Source of the DNA: Lewinellaceae bacterium
GTDB lineage: Bacteria; Bacteroidota; Bacteroidia; Chitinophagales; Saprospiraceae
Direction of reading: 5' to 3'
NCBI GenBank assembly: GCA_020636445.1
Contig: JACJXV010000002.1
Span: 1 to 64,000, forward strand
Length of the DNA: 64,000 nt
Part shown: piece by piece, positions 52,990 to 63,954 of the stretch
Layout of the letters: every line of letters starts with the position of its first letter
Position numbering within the stretch: position 1 is the stretch's first letter
The notes under the pieces: model-generated
What the model was told of the DNA's origin: nothing
The model's input: the letters and a program-made list of their open reading frames with translations, nothing else
The model's database searches: none
Translations under genes and position numbers: made by a program

Positions 52990-53977
52990 TTACCCTGCCT
53001 GTTGAAAATCGGCCATCACTTGCTGGAATGGACCAGCAAAGAGCTCTTGCAGCCGGGTCATCACCGCAGGAGGGAGCTGCACCAGCCCCGCCGTGTTGCT
53101 ATCTGCCTGGGCAGCGGTTTTGATGCCCGGAATGACAGTGGATACCTCAGGGAAACTAAGAATGAAGCTCAATGCCAGTTGAACGGGAGTGAGTCCGTGA
53201 TCGGACGCCAGTTGCCAGATGGGTTCCATCGCAGCCAGGGTGCGCTCTAAAACAGGGGGCAAAGCGAAAATGCCGGTGGTCATCTTCGGCAAACCGCGTT
53301 TGTGGTGTGAATTTTCCACTGAGCAATCCGAACTGGAGGGGCATGCGCGCAATGATTCCATACCCTTGGTTAGCTGCTTTCGTCATCACCGGAACGGCAC
53401 GTTGGTTGAGGATGTTCAATACCAGCTGAAAACCCTGGCCCAGGTTTCGGGAAAGCAAAACTCTCCCTCCGGATTGGGAGCGAAGGTGTTCAGAGAGAGA
53501 CCCCAGTACCTGATTTTTCCCTGTTCCCGAAGCTGTTCCATCGCTTCAATACATTCCCCTTGTTCGAGATGAGGCATCCGGGCGGTATGTAATGGTAAAA
53601 ATCGATAGTGTCTCGGCGCAGTCGAATCAGACTTTGCTCGCAAGCATTGAGGATATACTTTTTGGAGTAATCAAAATAAATATTCCCCGATGCATCCAGC
53701 CGGTGTCCTACTTTGGTGGCAATTACACAATCCTGGCGGGTGCCTATTTCTTCGCCCAGGAGGGTCTCTGAATGTCCGAGGCCATAGAAATCGGCGGTGT
53801 CAAAAAAGTAATTCCCTGTTCGAGTGCCCGGTGGATAGCTGTGCGGGATTGGTTATCATCGACATCACCCCACCCGATAGGGGTATTACCAGCCATGGCG
53901 GGCCCGCCAATGGCCCAGGCGCCAAAACCTACTGCACTCACAGTTAGGTCGGTGTGCCCAAATTTCCGGTATTCCAT
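52990..53977 (-). pseudogene. Aldo/keto reductase, broken by four frameshifts
   Basis: The fragments join into one aldo/keto reductase of about 329 residues. The start MEYRKFGHTDLTVSAVGFG is typical, followed by GWGDVDDNQS, then DTADFYGLGHSE with the catalytic Asp and Tyr, and a C-terminal part containing VIPGIKTAAQ. Frame changes lie in a 6-A run 53802-53807, near 53597, between 53430 and 53460, and in a 5-G run 53255-53259. The first three are deletions, the last an insertion. Restoring them gives continuous family sequence. It lies just after the M20 peptidase gene on the same strand, separated by the palindrome at 53992. Confidence 0.82.
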
Positions 53978-53991
53978 ATGTATGAGTTAGT

Positions 53992-54031
53992 AATACGCGG
54001 ACCCTGGATACGTATCCAGGGTCCGCGTATT
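53992..54031. terminator. Perfect 40-base palindrome between M20 peptidase and aldo/keto reductase genes
   Basis: AATACGCGGACCCTGGATAC is followed directly by its exact complement, with no loop. It fills most of the 57-base gap after the M20 stop and before the reductase ATG. It could be a terminator stem of 20 base pairs read in either direction, though no long T-run follows, or the site of a dimeric protein. Confidence 0.75.
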
Positions 54032-54034
54032 GGG

Positions 54035-55331
54035 TTATTTACTAAGGCCGCTCTCAGCAAGTAGCAGCAGCAGGGCATATTGGGTAGCGCGGTATCCCTC
54101 CTTATTGCTCCACCATTCGTCGAGTGCGTGGGCGTTACCCCTTCACCCCCGCGGCCAATGGTCACGGCTGGAATCCCCATGGCAATTGGGATATTGGCAT
54201 TGGTGGACCCACGTGTCAGGCTGGGTGTTTCTCCGAAAACGGTAACTGCTGCCATTGCCCGCTGGATAAGAGGCAGGGTAGTAGCCAGGCTCCCCGAAGG
54301 ACGTTTGCCAATGAGTTCGATGGACACTGTCAGTGAATCACCGCGCCGGCGCAGGTCATTTTGTTCCTTCAGGCCACGGTGCATCGTGTTATCCAGGATA
54401 GCGGCCATTTTGCCCAGCATCTCAGGGTATTCCGAGCGCATATCCACTTCAATCCAGGCTTCAAAGGGGATTGAGTTGACGGAAGTTCCACCGCCGATAC
54501 GACCAACGTTGTAGCTGGTGCGTAAGCCCGGCTTGGCCAGGCATCAGCCTCCTGTACGAAATAATGAATACCGCTGGCCAGGGCATGTAAGGGGTTGGCC
54601 AGGCCGAACGCTCCCCAGGAATGACCCCCAGGGCCGTTAAAAGTTACTTTGTAGCGGTAAGAGCCAAGGCCGGCATTGTTTACGCGGCCCAGGTCGCCGC
54701 CATCAATCGAAATCCAGGAATCAATCTTGGGGCCTTGCTCGCTGAAAAGATATTTTACACCCCGGAGATCACCCAGGCCTTCTTCTCCAACGGAGCCGAC
54801 GAACAAGATATCGGCATCGGTTCGGATCTTGTTCTGATTCAGTGCCCGAACTACGGAAAGCACCATGGCCAACCCGCGGGTGTCGTCGCCAATACCCGGG
54901 GCAAACAGGGTATCTCCACTAGACCGAACCGTTACATCTGTTCCTTCCGGGAATACGGTATCAAGGTGGGCATCCAGTACCACCACTTTCCCGCGTTTGG
55001 TGCCTTTGCGCAGTCCAAGAACGTTGCCTTCCTGGTCGATCCATACAGAATCCAGGCCGGCGTCCTTGAGCATTTGGCCAAACTGCTGGGCCCGTTTGGC
55101 TTCACCAAAAGGTGGCGCTTCAATTTCGGTTAGCAGAATATGTTCTTTTACAGTGCGGGGATCCTCGGCTTTAATCAGGTCAAAAGCCTTGATTACAGAT
55201 GGATGCTTAGCTAGTTGCTGGACATCACTCATGTAGCGCGGCTCTACCTGAGAACCTCCCTGGGCCCAGGCATCAACAGTAAACAAAAGACCGCTTAATA
55301 AGCAGGCGGTGAGTAGATGAGTTGCTTTCAT
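54035..55331 (-). pseudogene. M20-family metallopeptidase (PepT-like), two frameshifts
   Basis: An exported zinc peptidase of about 430 residues. The start at 55331 (MKATHLLTACLLSGLLF) gives a signal peptide ending near AWAQ. The metal-binding sites are VVLDAHLDTVFPEG, GIGDDTRGLAM and SVGEEGLGDLRG, with the M20 dimerisation domain in the middle and GNAHALDEWW at the end. Two one-base deletions, near 54541-54546 and in a 4-C run at 54138-54141, split it. Restoring both yields a continuous reading to a stop at 54035. Tripeptidase-like M20 enzymes are the closest guess; the substrate is not known. Confidence 0.82.
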
Positions 55332-55478
55332 GTAAGTAGTATTCGCTTTAAAATGGCTTAAAAACAAATATTAGGCGCTGGTTTACCGGCGCTCGGGTAT
55401 TTTCCCCGAACCAGTACCTGGCTTTTGCTGCAAAATACCTAATCTTGTGCAATCTTCCCATTGTCAAATGCATCGTCT

Positions 55479-56507
55479 ATGCCGATTGAATTACAGCAGC
55501 TCATTATTCACGAACTGGAAAAGAATCCGGATACAGGAGAGGTTAGTGTCTTTTTGACCGATGAACCACTCCCCGCCGATGATCAGGCTATTGCTTTAGT
55601 GCAAAAGCTTAACCGGGCGTTTGAATTCAATACCGAAATGTTGCAGGGCGATCTGTGCCCTCCTGACGAGGCTTTGTTTCCGGGATATTTTCAGGTGCTG
55701 GTCGATAATGCGCTGACTACGCCTGCCTTCCTGGATTTTTCCCGAGAAACCATGCAGGCGCTACAACTTTCCCTGCAAGGGGTAGTAGGTGCTAAAGGAG
55801 CCTACGTGGTCTATGCAAACTATACCCTCGGCGAACAGCATTACCTGGGGATTTTTCTCGTTCGGGATACGCACGGGGTAATTTTTCAGCGGGCGGGTTC
55901 GCGTGCCGCATTTTCGTTACAATCGACGACATATTTGAATACCGATCGATTAGCTCTGGCTTGCCGTATTCGGGTGGATCGATTTCGCCAGGGAGGTAAC
56001 CGCTGTGTGGAGCTTATTAAATATGCCCGCTCCCAGAAAGAAATTTCCCAGTATTTTATCCATTGGATAGGCTTGCACCAACCCGTATCCAGCCGCGAGT
56101 TGACGGATTCTTTTCTGGAATTATTGGAAGAACTGCCTCTGCCAGTGGACGCCGAAACCGGGGTGCCATTGGAAGCTGGCCAGTTTGAAGAACAGGTACT
56201 TCAGTTTGCTAAAAGCAGCCCTGACAAGGCTATTAACCTGCGGGCTTTTGACCAGGCCTTCTACGGGGAATCCAATACGTTAGAGCCCTTTTTGCAGGAT
56301 AAAAATTTTCAACTCGACGATGAATTTCGCTACGACCAAGGGACGTTGCAGCGCCATTTTAATTTCCGGGTGCAGGGTGACGGCCTGACACTGCATTTTA
56401 CCCGCACGCAGCTCAGCCTGGGGTTGGTGCGGATCGAGGGTGATCAGGTTATTTTGCATGCGCCGGAATTAGCCCAGGAAATCGCCGCTCTGCGGGAGGA
56501 ACAGTGA
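55479..56507 (+). CDS. Nucleoid-associated protein, NdpA/YejK-like
   Basis: A 342-residue protein of the NdpA family, found in the nucleoid fraction in E. coli, of unknown exact role. The ATG at 55479 (MPIELQQLIIHELEK) is chosen over a TTG six codons earlier. The family block HELEKNPDTGEVSVFLTDEPL at the N-terminus and ARSQKEISQYFIHWIGL in the middle support the call. It is intact, while genes on both sides are frameshifted. A TACCTAATCTTG sequence about 45 bases upstream may hold the promoter. Confidence 0.8.
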   Translation: MPIELQQLIIHELEKNPDTGEVSVFLTDEPLPADDQAIALVQKLNRAFEFNTEMLQGDLCPPDEALFPGYFQVLVDNALTTPAFLDFSRETMQALQLSLQGVVGAKGAYVVYANYTLGEQHYLGIFLVRDTHGVIFQRAGSRAAFSLQSTTYLNTDRLALACRIRVDRFRQGGNRCVELIKYARSQKEISQYFIHWIGLHQPVSSRELTDSFLELLEELPLPVDAETGVPLEAGQFEEQVLQFAKSSPDKAINLRAFDQAFYGESNTLEPFLQDKNFQLDDEFRYDQGTLQRHFNFRVQGDGLTLHFTRTQLSLGLVRIEGDQVILHAPELAQEIAALREEQ

Positions 56508-56887
56508 TCTAATCCTTGCCATTTCGGTTTTTTCTTTTTCCCCAATTGGCTGGGTTATTTCGAATGTAACGGGCAATGCGCTGGTATTCCTCATCATCGC
56601 GTATGATATGCTCGTGGAACCGGGCCTGCCAGCGAAAGGGTAATTTCATCCGGTTAGCGTGTTGGGTAACCGCTGATTTATAGGATCGGATAATGGTTCC
56701 TAATTCACCGTGTTTAGGGGATATTCTGGACATTCGTAGGGATTGTAAATAGGCTGCGTACAGGCCTGGGGGTATAATCCCGAATGGGCGATTATCCAGG
56801 ATCGGGGTATGGTCTGGGGAATCAGGTTCGTTTTTCGGTTCCCAAATTCGGCGATTGTTATTTTCCGAATCATCATTGTTGTTTCCG

Positions 56888-56940
56888 TTGGGGACGATGG
56901 TAGGGGCGTTGCATGCACCCCCCCAACCATCGTCCCCAAC
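56888..56940. repeat. 53-base hairpin inside the RAYT reading frame
   Basis: GTTGGGGACGATGGT (56888-56902) pairs perfectly with ACCATCGTCCCCAAC (56926-56940), with a nested GGGGCGT/ACCCCCC inner stem and a TGCA tip. The shape resembles a REP element. It is read as coding on the minus strand (VGDDGWGGACNAPTIVP). Confidence 0.8.
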
Positions 56941-56943
56941 GGG

Positions 56944-57007
56944 CCGTTCGTCCCCAACGGGCCGTTCGTCCCCAACCAGGCCGTTCGTCCCGTTCGTCCC
57001 CAACGGG
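56944..57007. repeat. 18-base tandem repeats in RAYT linker
   Basis: Unit CCGTTCGTCCCCAACGGG is at 56944-56961. The next copy (56962-56980) is 19 bases and carries the frameshift. A 9-base partial copy follows, then a full copy at 56990-57007. On the minus strand it encodes repeated PVGDER. The unit shares CGTCCCCAAC with the adjoining hairpin arm. Confidence 0.85.
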
Positions 57008-57537
57008 CCGTCCAATTATCAAATCTACCGGATCAGAATCAGGGGTTTGGGTTTCGTCATTGTCGCCAGGGGGGTTGGGTTGAATGATAATGATCCCATG
57101 CACATGGTCAGGCATTACGACGAATGCCCCCAATGAAATGCCTCGGGTATGTTGGGTAATTTGCCGCCAAAAGACGTCAGCTAGTGCACCTTGTGCCGAT
57201 AGCCGCATTTTCCCAGCGACAATTTCACCGAAATAAGGCACCCTGCGATGGGTGCAAATGGTTACAAAATACGCAGCTGGCTGACTGTAATCCCACCAGT
57301 GTGCGCGAGCAGTGGGTACCCGATAGCCGTTACGGTGTTTTTTCATAGCACAAAAGGCTTGGGGCCCCAACCGTACAGGCAATCTGAACAGCTGAGCCGA
57401 TGAACAGTACGATAGAAATTGGATAGGAAGGCAGGCGAGATGCTACAAGGTATTACATTTACGTGAAAAAGGCAAGCTTTAGCATCTTGCTGCTAGTCAG
57501 CTAGACCAGAAGGAAATCAAACGATTTATCCTGTTCC

Positions 57538-60134
57538 CTAATCCTTTAGTTCCTGTTTCGTTGGAGGCTGTTTTTCCAGCGCACTGGCCCGGAATAACAA
57601 ATCGGCCGCCATGTACACCTTGTTGCGCAGGCGGTAGGGAAAATCAGGGTGGCTTTTGAGAAATGACCGAACAATAACGGAGGCTTCCGGAGAATTATGC
57701 CCACCCAGGGTAGCAGAAATCCATTGCCGCGGGAAGAAAATATCTCCGGTCCGCTGGATGTCTTCCAGGGCGGCCAGACTTGGTTCGATATATTTCAACG
57801 AGGAAGCTGCCCGCAGCAGGTGATGCAGGTACCCAACAGCATCAACAACCCAGGGTTCAGTGGAGCGATTGGCAGGGTCCAGGAGCGTTTGAAAAAGGAA
57901 TCGCGAACCACTTCTTCGGCGGACAAGGCCGGACGGATGAAGGCAAACCGCCGTTGCCGGTCTGGATTTTTAAATTAGTGGTTTCCTGATCCAGGATGGT
58001 TACGGCTTCTGCCGGAAGCCGGATAGCGAGTTCGCAGGCAAGGTCCAGGTGTTGCGCTTCCGACAGGGGCAGGCCGGGAACGGCTACTTTCCCTTCCCAG
58101 ATAACCCGCAGGCGATTTACCCCGGCTTCACTAATGGCCATGGATTCATACGCATTGTAATAGGCTGTTCGGGCGCCGCCATTATCTGCTTTTTCCAATA
58201 AATGCCAAAGTAATTCCTCCACCCGAGGGGCCAAATCAGCACGCACGGTGTCTGAGGAGAACCGCCAGTAGAGGGTTTGCAGATAGCTGAGCAGTTGTTG
58301 TCTGTTCAAGGGTTCCTGCTCTGTTGGTAATGCCTTCAGGATGGCTTCCAGAAGTACAGCAGGAGTAACCCGCTGATGCAGGCAATCCTCGAATAAGGCC
58401 ATCCAGGCTGCTCCACGCAATAGAGGGTCCTGGATTTGTGGGATTTTGGTCAGAAAATAGGCCCGACTTTCGTTGTCTAGCTTGAAATAGCCATAACTCA
58501 TCGGAGAGCCATTGAGGAGTAATGCCTGATGGCTGACGTGGTGAACTTCGGTTTCCCGAATTTTCGTTATTTGTCCCCGAATGTCAAGGGGAACTTTAAC
58601 AATGGTATCCGGGTAAAGAGGGCGAGTTCGGTATGTTGCGCCCAATAGCTGCCATTGCGGGCTGTTTTTTCCTGGGTGATCAGCAACTGACCATCTGAAC
58701 CTCGTTCTGTTTTAATGACTGGCATCCCCGCTTCTTTAACCCATACTTGCGACCAGGCCTGCAGGTCTGTTTGGTTTCGTTTGTCGAGAATGCTGATTAA
58801 ATCATCCCAGGTGGCATTGCCGTAGGAAAAGGATTTCAAGTATTCGCGCAGCCCATCCCGGAATGCCGTTTCACCCATGATCGCTTCCAGCTGGCGCATG
58901 ACGACGGGTGCCTTTTGGTAGATTATACCTCCGTAGAGACTTCCCGCATCGCGCAGGTTTTCCAAAGGCTGCTGGATGGGGTGAGAGCCTTGTGAGCGGT
59001 CTTCCCCATAGGCAGTAGGCTGACTGGAAAGCAAAAAGGCCAGGTCGTGATTGATCTTGGGAAAAGACGGATTCACGATTTTTGCCGCCATGAAATTTGC
59101 AAATACTTCCTTGAGCCAGACATCGTTGAACCAGCGCATGGTTACCAAATCACCGAACCACATGTGGGCGGTTTCGTGGGCAATCAGCCGGGCTCGCCCG
59201 AGTTGCTGATTTTCGGTTGCATTTTCTTCCAGCAGCAAGCTGGGTTCGCGGTAAAAAATATTGCCGATATGCTCCATGCCTCCATACTGGAAGCCGGGCA
59301 GCAAAACAAAATCCAGCTTGGTGAACGGAAAAGGAATTTGGGTATATTCTTCCAGCCAGGCGATAGCCTGCCCATGCAAATCAAAAACGGTTGCTGCGTT
59401 ACGCGCTACTTTGGCTTCATCGGTCTCCCGATAGAACATCGTCATGGTGCGGCCGTTGCGGCTTTCGGTTCGGGACTGAAATTTACCGGCGGCAAAAGCA
59501 AAGAGGTAGGTGCTGAACGGTTCTGTTTCCCGGAAAGTATAGCGTTGTCGATCCCCACCTGTTCAACCTTTTCGCGTGGGCCATTCCCTACTGCTTCCCA
59601 ATCGGCGGGTGTTTCCAGCACCAGGCGGTAGCGAGCTTTAAGGTCAGGCTGATCAAAGCAGGGAAAGGCAGTTGACGCCCGGTCGGGTACCAGCAGGGTG
59701 TATAAGTAGTCGGGATTGCGATTCAGCGAAAGATCCCCGGCGATGAAGGTGATCTCTACCTGATTGGCACCATCTCGCAAGGTTGCTGCCGGCAGGACAA
59801 TATGCCCTTCGGTGATGACGGGGTCGACCTCTTGCTGATTGACCACCACCCGTTGCAGGTGGTCCGGTTCCTCCCGAAAATCCAGCAGGAGGGCATTGCT
59901 GGTATTGTCTAATTGGAAGGCAATCGTCAGCGAACCCGGAATTGGTTGACTGACGGAATCGGGGAGTTGCAGCGTCAGGGAATAGCGAATATCGGATAAA
60001 CTGGCGGCACGTTGCTGGGCCAACTCCCAGCTAACACCAAGTTCTGGTGCAGGTGCGGAAGGGGAGGAACAGGCAGCTAGCATCAGGAGCAGGCAATGAG
60101 CTCCCCACAGGAGCAGGTTCATGCAATGTTTCAT
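57538..60134 (-). pseudogene. M1-family aminopeptidase lipoprotein, four frameshifts
   Basis: A zinc aminopeptidase of about 866 residues when four one-base deletions are repaired. The lipoprotein signal has MLAACSSP with Cys22, so it should be membrane-anchored outside the cytoplasm. The zinc site is LIAHETAHMWFGDLVTMRWF (H-E-x-x-H) with the third ligand Glu in WLKEVFANF. The substrate loop reads GGMEH where GAMEN is usual. The ERAP-like C-terminal helical domain follows. Deletions lie near 59528-59537, in an AAA run near 58615-58617, near 57948-57953 and near 57880-57886. Confidence 0.85.
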
Positions 60135-60287
60135 AGATATAGCCTTTTTTCAGCAGCTCGAGGTAAAGGTTTCTGGCGCGATGATTCCCCACCGCTCACT
60201 TTAGCCCTTTAAACTTACAAAATATTTTTCCTTACCTTAGAAGTTGAGCCTGGTTTGCTTATTCAATATCATTAAGTCCTTATTACT

Positions 60288-63200
60288 ATGAGTTATGTCA
60301 AATTAATACTGGGCCTGATACTTTGCCTGCCGGTTTGTCTGCCTGGGCAAACGGCCCAATTACTGGTGCCCATTGGCCATACCGAAAAGATCACCAGCGT
60401 TGCCTTTTCTCCTGATGACCGGTATGTCCTCACCGGCAGTTATGATAGCCATGCTAAACTCTGGGAGGTCGACTCCGGAAAAGAGATAAAAACTTTTACC
60501 TCATCGACGGGTAGTATCAGTGGGGTAGCTTTTTCCCCTGATGGTTCGGTATTGACAGGTTCTTTAGGTTGGACGGCCCACCTGTTTGATCGCCAAACCG
60601 GGGAGGAAAAGCAACGCTATGACGTGGATCTTGAGACGGAGGTACTATGCCTGGCCTATTCGCCCCGGGGAGTGTTTTTGGCGCTGGGGTGTGATAATAA
60701 GGTTATCCATTTATGGAATCTGCAGACCGGAAAAAAGGGGTCCTCAGTGGTCATGACGGTGCCGTTACGGTGTAGCTTTTTCAGATGATGAGCGTTATCT
60801 GCTTACGGGCAGCGCCGACCAAACGGCCATACTTTGGGATTTGCAGGAGTTGGCACCTAAGCCGCAGCAAGTGCTGCGTGGCCATGCGGCAACCGTCAAT
60901 GCGGTGGCTATTGCTCCCGATGGCCGCACCCTCCTGACCAGTAGTGAAGATGGGCAGGCCATGCTCTGGGCCCTGGGGAAGAACCAGCCGTTGGGCCAGC
61001 TTGGCGAAGGTCATTATGGGGCTGTTAATGCCGTCATTTTTGCCCGTGATGGGCAATCCTGCTTCACGGGCAGTGACGATGCCCAAATTAAACAGTGGGA
61101 TTTGGCTACGCGCCAGGAAATTAACCTTTTATGGAGACACCAAAGCCCGGTGACATCGCTGGATGTCAGTGCCGATGGCCGCTTTTTGTTATCGGGGAGT
61201 ACAGATAAAACAGCCCTGCTTTGGGATATCGCTACCGGCTGCCCGGTTCAGGTATTCAGGGGCATAGCACTATTGCCAGTAATGCTGTTTTCGGTCCGGA
61301 AGACCGGGAAATCATTACAGTTAGCCAAACAGCCTCGTTCCGCCGTTGGGATACGCAAAGCCTGCAGGTGGCCGCTTCCCGCTTGCAGGAAGCTATTGAC
61401 GACTTTACTCAAATCACTTTTCTCCTGACCGCCTGATCGCTCTGGGGAACTTATGTCCACAGTGCAATGGTTTGGCAGGTTGCTTCCGGCAAGCCTCTCC
61501 GCAACCTCCCTCCGGTGGAGGAATGGATTACCAGCGTTGCCTTTTCTCCCAACAATGCAGATGTATTGGTGGGTGAGAATCCGGTAAAACTACCCGGTGG
61601 CAACCCGGCCCTGGCCAGGTACCTGTAGAGCTGCCCGGCCCGTCCAATGCCGTAACGAATCTAGTGATTGCTCCAGAGGGGGAATTAGCCATGAGCGGTT
61701 ACGGGGATGGTACCGGCAGGGGTTTGGTCGATGGCCGATAACCAGCCGCAGTATGTTCTGACGGGATTGGACAGCCTGGCTGCAGCAGCTTTTTCCCCCG
61801 ATGGCCGCCATTTGGTAACTTCGGGGAAAAATGGAGAACTGATTTTTGGGATGCCCAAAATGGCAGCAGGAAGGCAACGATCCCCGCTCATGAAGACCGG
61901 GTTAACACCCTGGCGATTGCCCCCGGTAGCCAACTGGCAGTTTCCGGAAGTTGGGATGGCACCGCTAAAATTTGGGATGTGCCGTCCCGCAGAAACTTCA
62001 CCACCTTAAAGGGCATACCACGATTATTAATTCGGTGGCCTTCGCCAACAGTGGGAACTATGTACTGACTACCTCCCGCGACAATACCACCAAGCTCTGG
62101 GAGGTAGCCTCCGGCCGGGAGTTAGTTACCCTGGTTGCTCTTGACTCGGTGGATTGGGTTGCTCTGGCCCCTAACGGACAATTTGATGCTTCGCCCGGGG
62201 CCATGGATCTGATGTATTACCTGGTAGGCGGGGAAGTCGTAGACCTGGATCAGCTTAAAGAACGTTACTACGAGCCTGGCTTACTGGCCAAGCTGCTGAA
62301 TAACCTGAATGAGCCCCTACGGGAGGTAGATCAACTAACAAAACTGGACCTGTTTCCACTGCTGAACGCCTCGATTGACCAGAACAAAAACATAATCCAG
62401 GTTCAATTGGAAAAACGATCGGGGGCATGGGGAAACTCAGTCTGTTTGTCAATGGCAAAAGAAGTAGAGGAGGATGTAAACCCCAGCGGAAAACGCAATT
62501 GAATATTGACCTGAGTCAGTACAATCGCTTTTTCCTGGCGGATCAGGAAAACCAACTAAGCCTCCTGGTTTACGACTCCGAAAACTGGCTAAAAAGCCCT
62601 CAGTTCAACCTGACCTACCTGGCTCCGGCGGCTACTCCGCGCGGAACCTCAATACCAACCTCTACCAAACCGGTAACAACAACTAATCCAACGAATCCAG
62701 CACCAGATAACGCTATTCCAATCCTGACCGGAAAGCCTAGCTTATATGCTATCGTAGTGGGCACCTCAATTATACCGGTACGCAGTTGGATTTGCGCTTT
62801 GCCGATCAGGATGCCAGGGCGATGGCCACCTCCTTGCAGATAGCTGGAGAAGGGTTGTTTGGCAAAAAAAATGTCCAGGTCAGTTTGTTTACGACGGATA
62901 CCTCCGGCCAGGCTATCTCCCCAAGCCGCCAAAATATTGAAGCCGCCTTCAATAAGGTGCGGAGCCTGGCTAAACCCGAGGATATCCTGGTGATCTATTT
63001 TTCCGGTCACGGGGTGAATTACGGCGCCGGTGACCAGGGGCAGTTTTATTACCTCACCCGCGATATCAGTAGTAGTGATATCAGTGACGAACAGGTGCGG
63101 AAAACACGCACAATATCCAGCACGGAATTAACAGAATGGATCAAGCAAATTCCAGCCATGAAGCAAGTCTTCATCCTGGATGCCTGTAATTCCGGCAAAG

Positions 63201-63894
63201 TAGTGGTTGACTTGGCTAGTGGGAGCAAGGACCTCAGCGCCAGCCAGGTACGGGCCCTCGACCGGATGAAGGACCGCACCGGGATGTTCGTCCTTGCCGG
63301 AAGTGCCGCCGATAAAGTCAGTTATGAAGCTACCCAGTATGGGCAAGGCCTGCTCACCTATAGCCTTTTGGAGGGCATGAGTGGCTTGGGATTAACCGAC
63401 GATAAGCGGGTGGATGTAATGACCCTCTTCCAGCGCTCGCGCGACCGGGTGCCCGAGCTGGCACAGGGTATTGGGGTATTCAAACCCCCATGCTGGCTTT
63501 ACCCAAGCAAGGGGGAAGCTTTGATATCGGTATTGTAAACAATGGCGCACAGATCCCCCTGCCGAGGGTGAAACCCGTGTTTATCCGCAATGTACTGGAG
63601 GATGAAGAAAACTTTGGTGATCCCCTGGACCTCACCAAAGAACTGGATAATTACCTTCGCACTGTTACCGTCAAGGGCGCACAGGCCCCGATTATCTACG
63701 TCGACGTGCCCGAATATCCTACGGGGTACTCCATCCGGGGCCGCTACATGCAAGCAGGGGAAACCATCACCGTGGAGGGGCGGCTATTCCAGGAAAAGAA
63801 ATCCCTTGGGAAGTTTAAAGTGTCAGGCACCAAAAGTAATCTCTCCGGCCTGGTTGAAGAGCTGGTAGACAAGGTGGTAGGCCTTATTCAGTAG
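60288..63894 (+). pseudogene. Exported WD40-repeat caspase-like (C14) protein, many frameshifts
   Basis: The fragments join into one protein of about 1200 residues. Residues 1-20 are a signal peptide (LILGLILCLPVCLPGQ). About ten WD40 repeats follow (for example ITSVAFSPDDRYVLTGSYD, TLLTSSEDGQAMLW, GNYVLTTSRDNTTKLWEV). A caspase-fold domain starts at about 62750 (LDLRFADQDARAMATSL), with the catalytic His at 63008-63010 in YFSGHGVNYG and the Cys at 63185-63187 in LDACNSGKV. The last 130 residues form a beta-rich domain (RGRYMQAGETITVEGRLF). At least nine frame changes occur, most in G or T runs near 60737, 60772, 61258, 61417, 61846 and 62009, with others near 62430-62500, 62780 and 63475. 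A hairpin terminator follows. Confidence 0.8.
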
Positions 63895-63913
63895 AACAAG
63901 CGCATTGGCTTAC

Positions 63914-63954
63914 GGTTAGGTTTACTAAACTTTAAAAGTTTAGTAAACCTAACC
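63914..63954 (+). terminator. Hairpin after WD40-caspase gene
   Basis: GGTTAGGTTTACTAAACTT (63914-63932) pairs perfectly with its complement at 63936-63954 around a TAA loop, giving a 19-base stem. It starts 19 bases after the stop codon. It is AT-rich with only a short T stretch after it. The last 46 bases of the window show nothing more. Confidence 0.75.

Larger units (their letters stand above)
56509..57346 (-). pseudogene. REP-associated tyrosine transposase (RAYT/Y1), one-base frameshift
   Basis: An IS200/IS605-related Y1 transposase of the RAYT kind. The start at 57346 (MKKHRNGYRVPTARAHWWDY) is typical, AYFVTICTHRR follows, and the histidine pair His81-x-His83 in MPDHVHGI is the metal site. 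The frame then enters an insert coding PVGDER repeats and shifts by one base. After the shift come GTIIRSYKSAVTQHANRM with the likely catalytic Tyr, then FRWQARFHEHIIRDDEEY and the end YIRNNPANW. The shift lies in a 19-base copy of an 18-base repeat (56962-56980). It may be sequence error, replication slippage, or a dead gene. Confidence 0.82.

Noticed and set aside
52909..53250. Independent 113-codon gene after the MATE gene
   Set aside because: Its first 25 residues are the missing last MATE helix in a shifted frame; the rest is antisense to the aldo/keto reductase.
60288..63894. A run of separate small WD40 and caspase genes
   Set aside because: The pieces overlap, share strand and order, and join into continuous domains when single bases are restored, so it is one gene.
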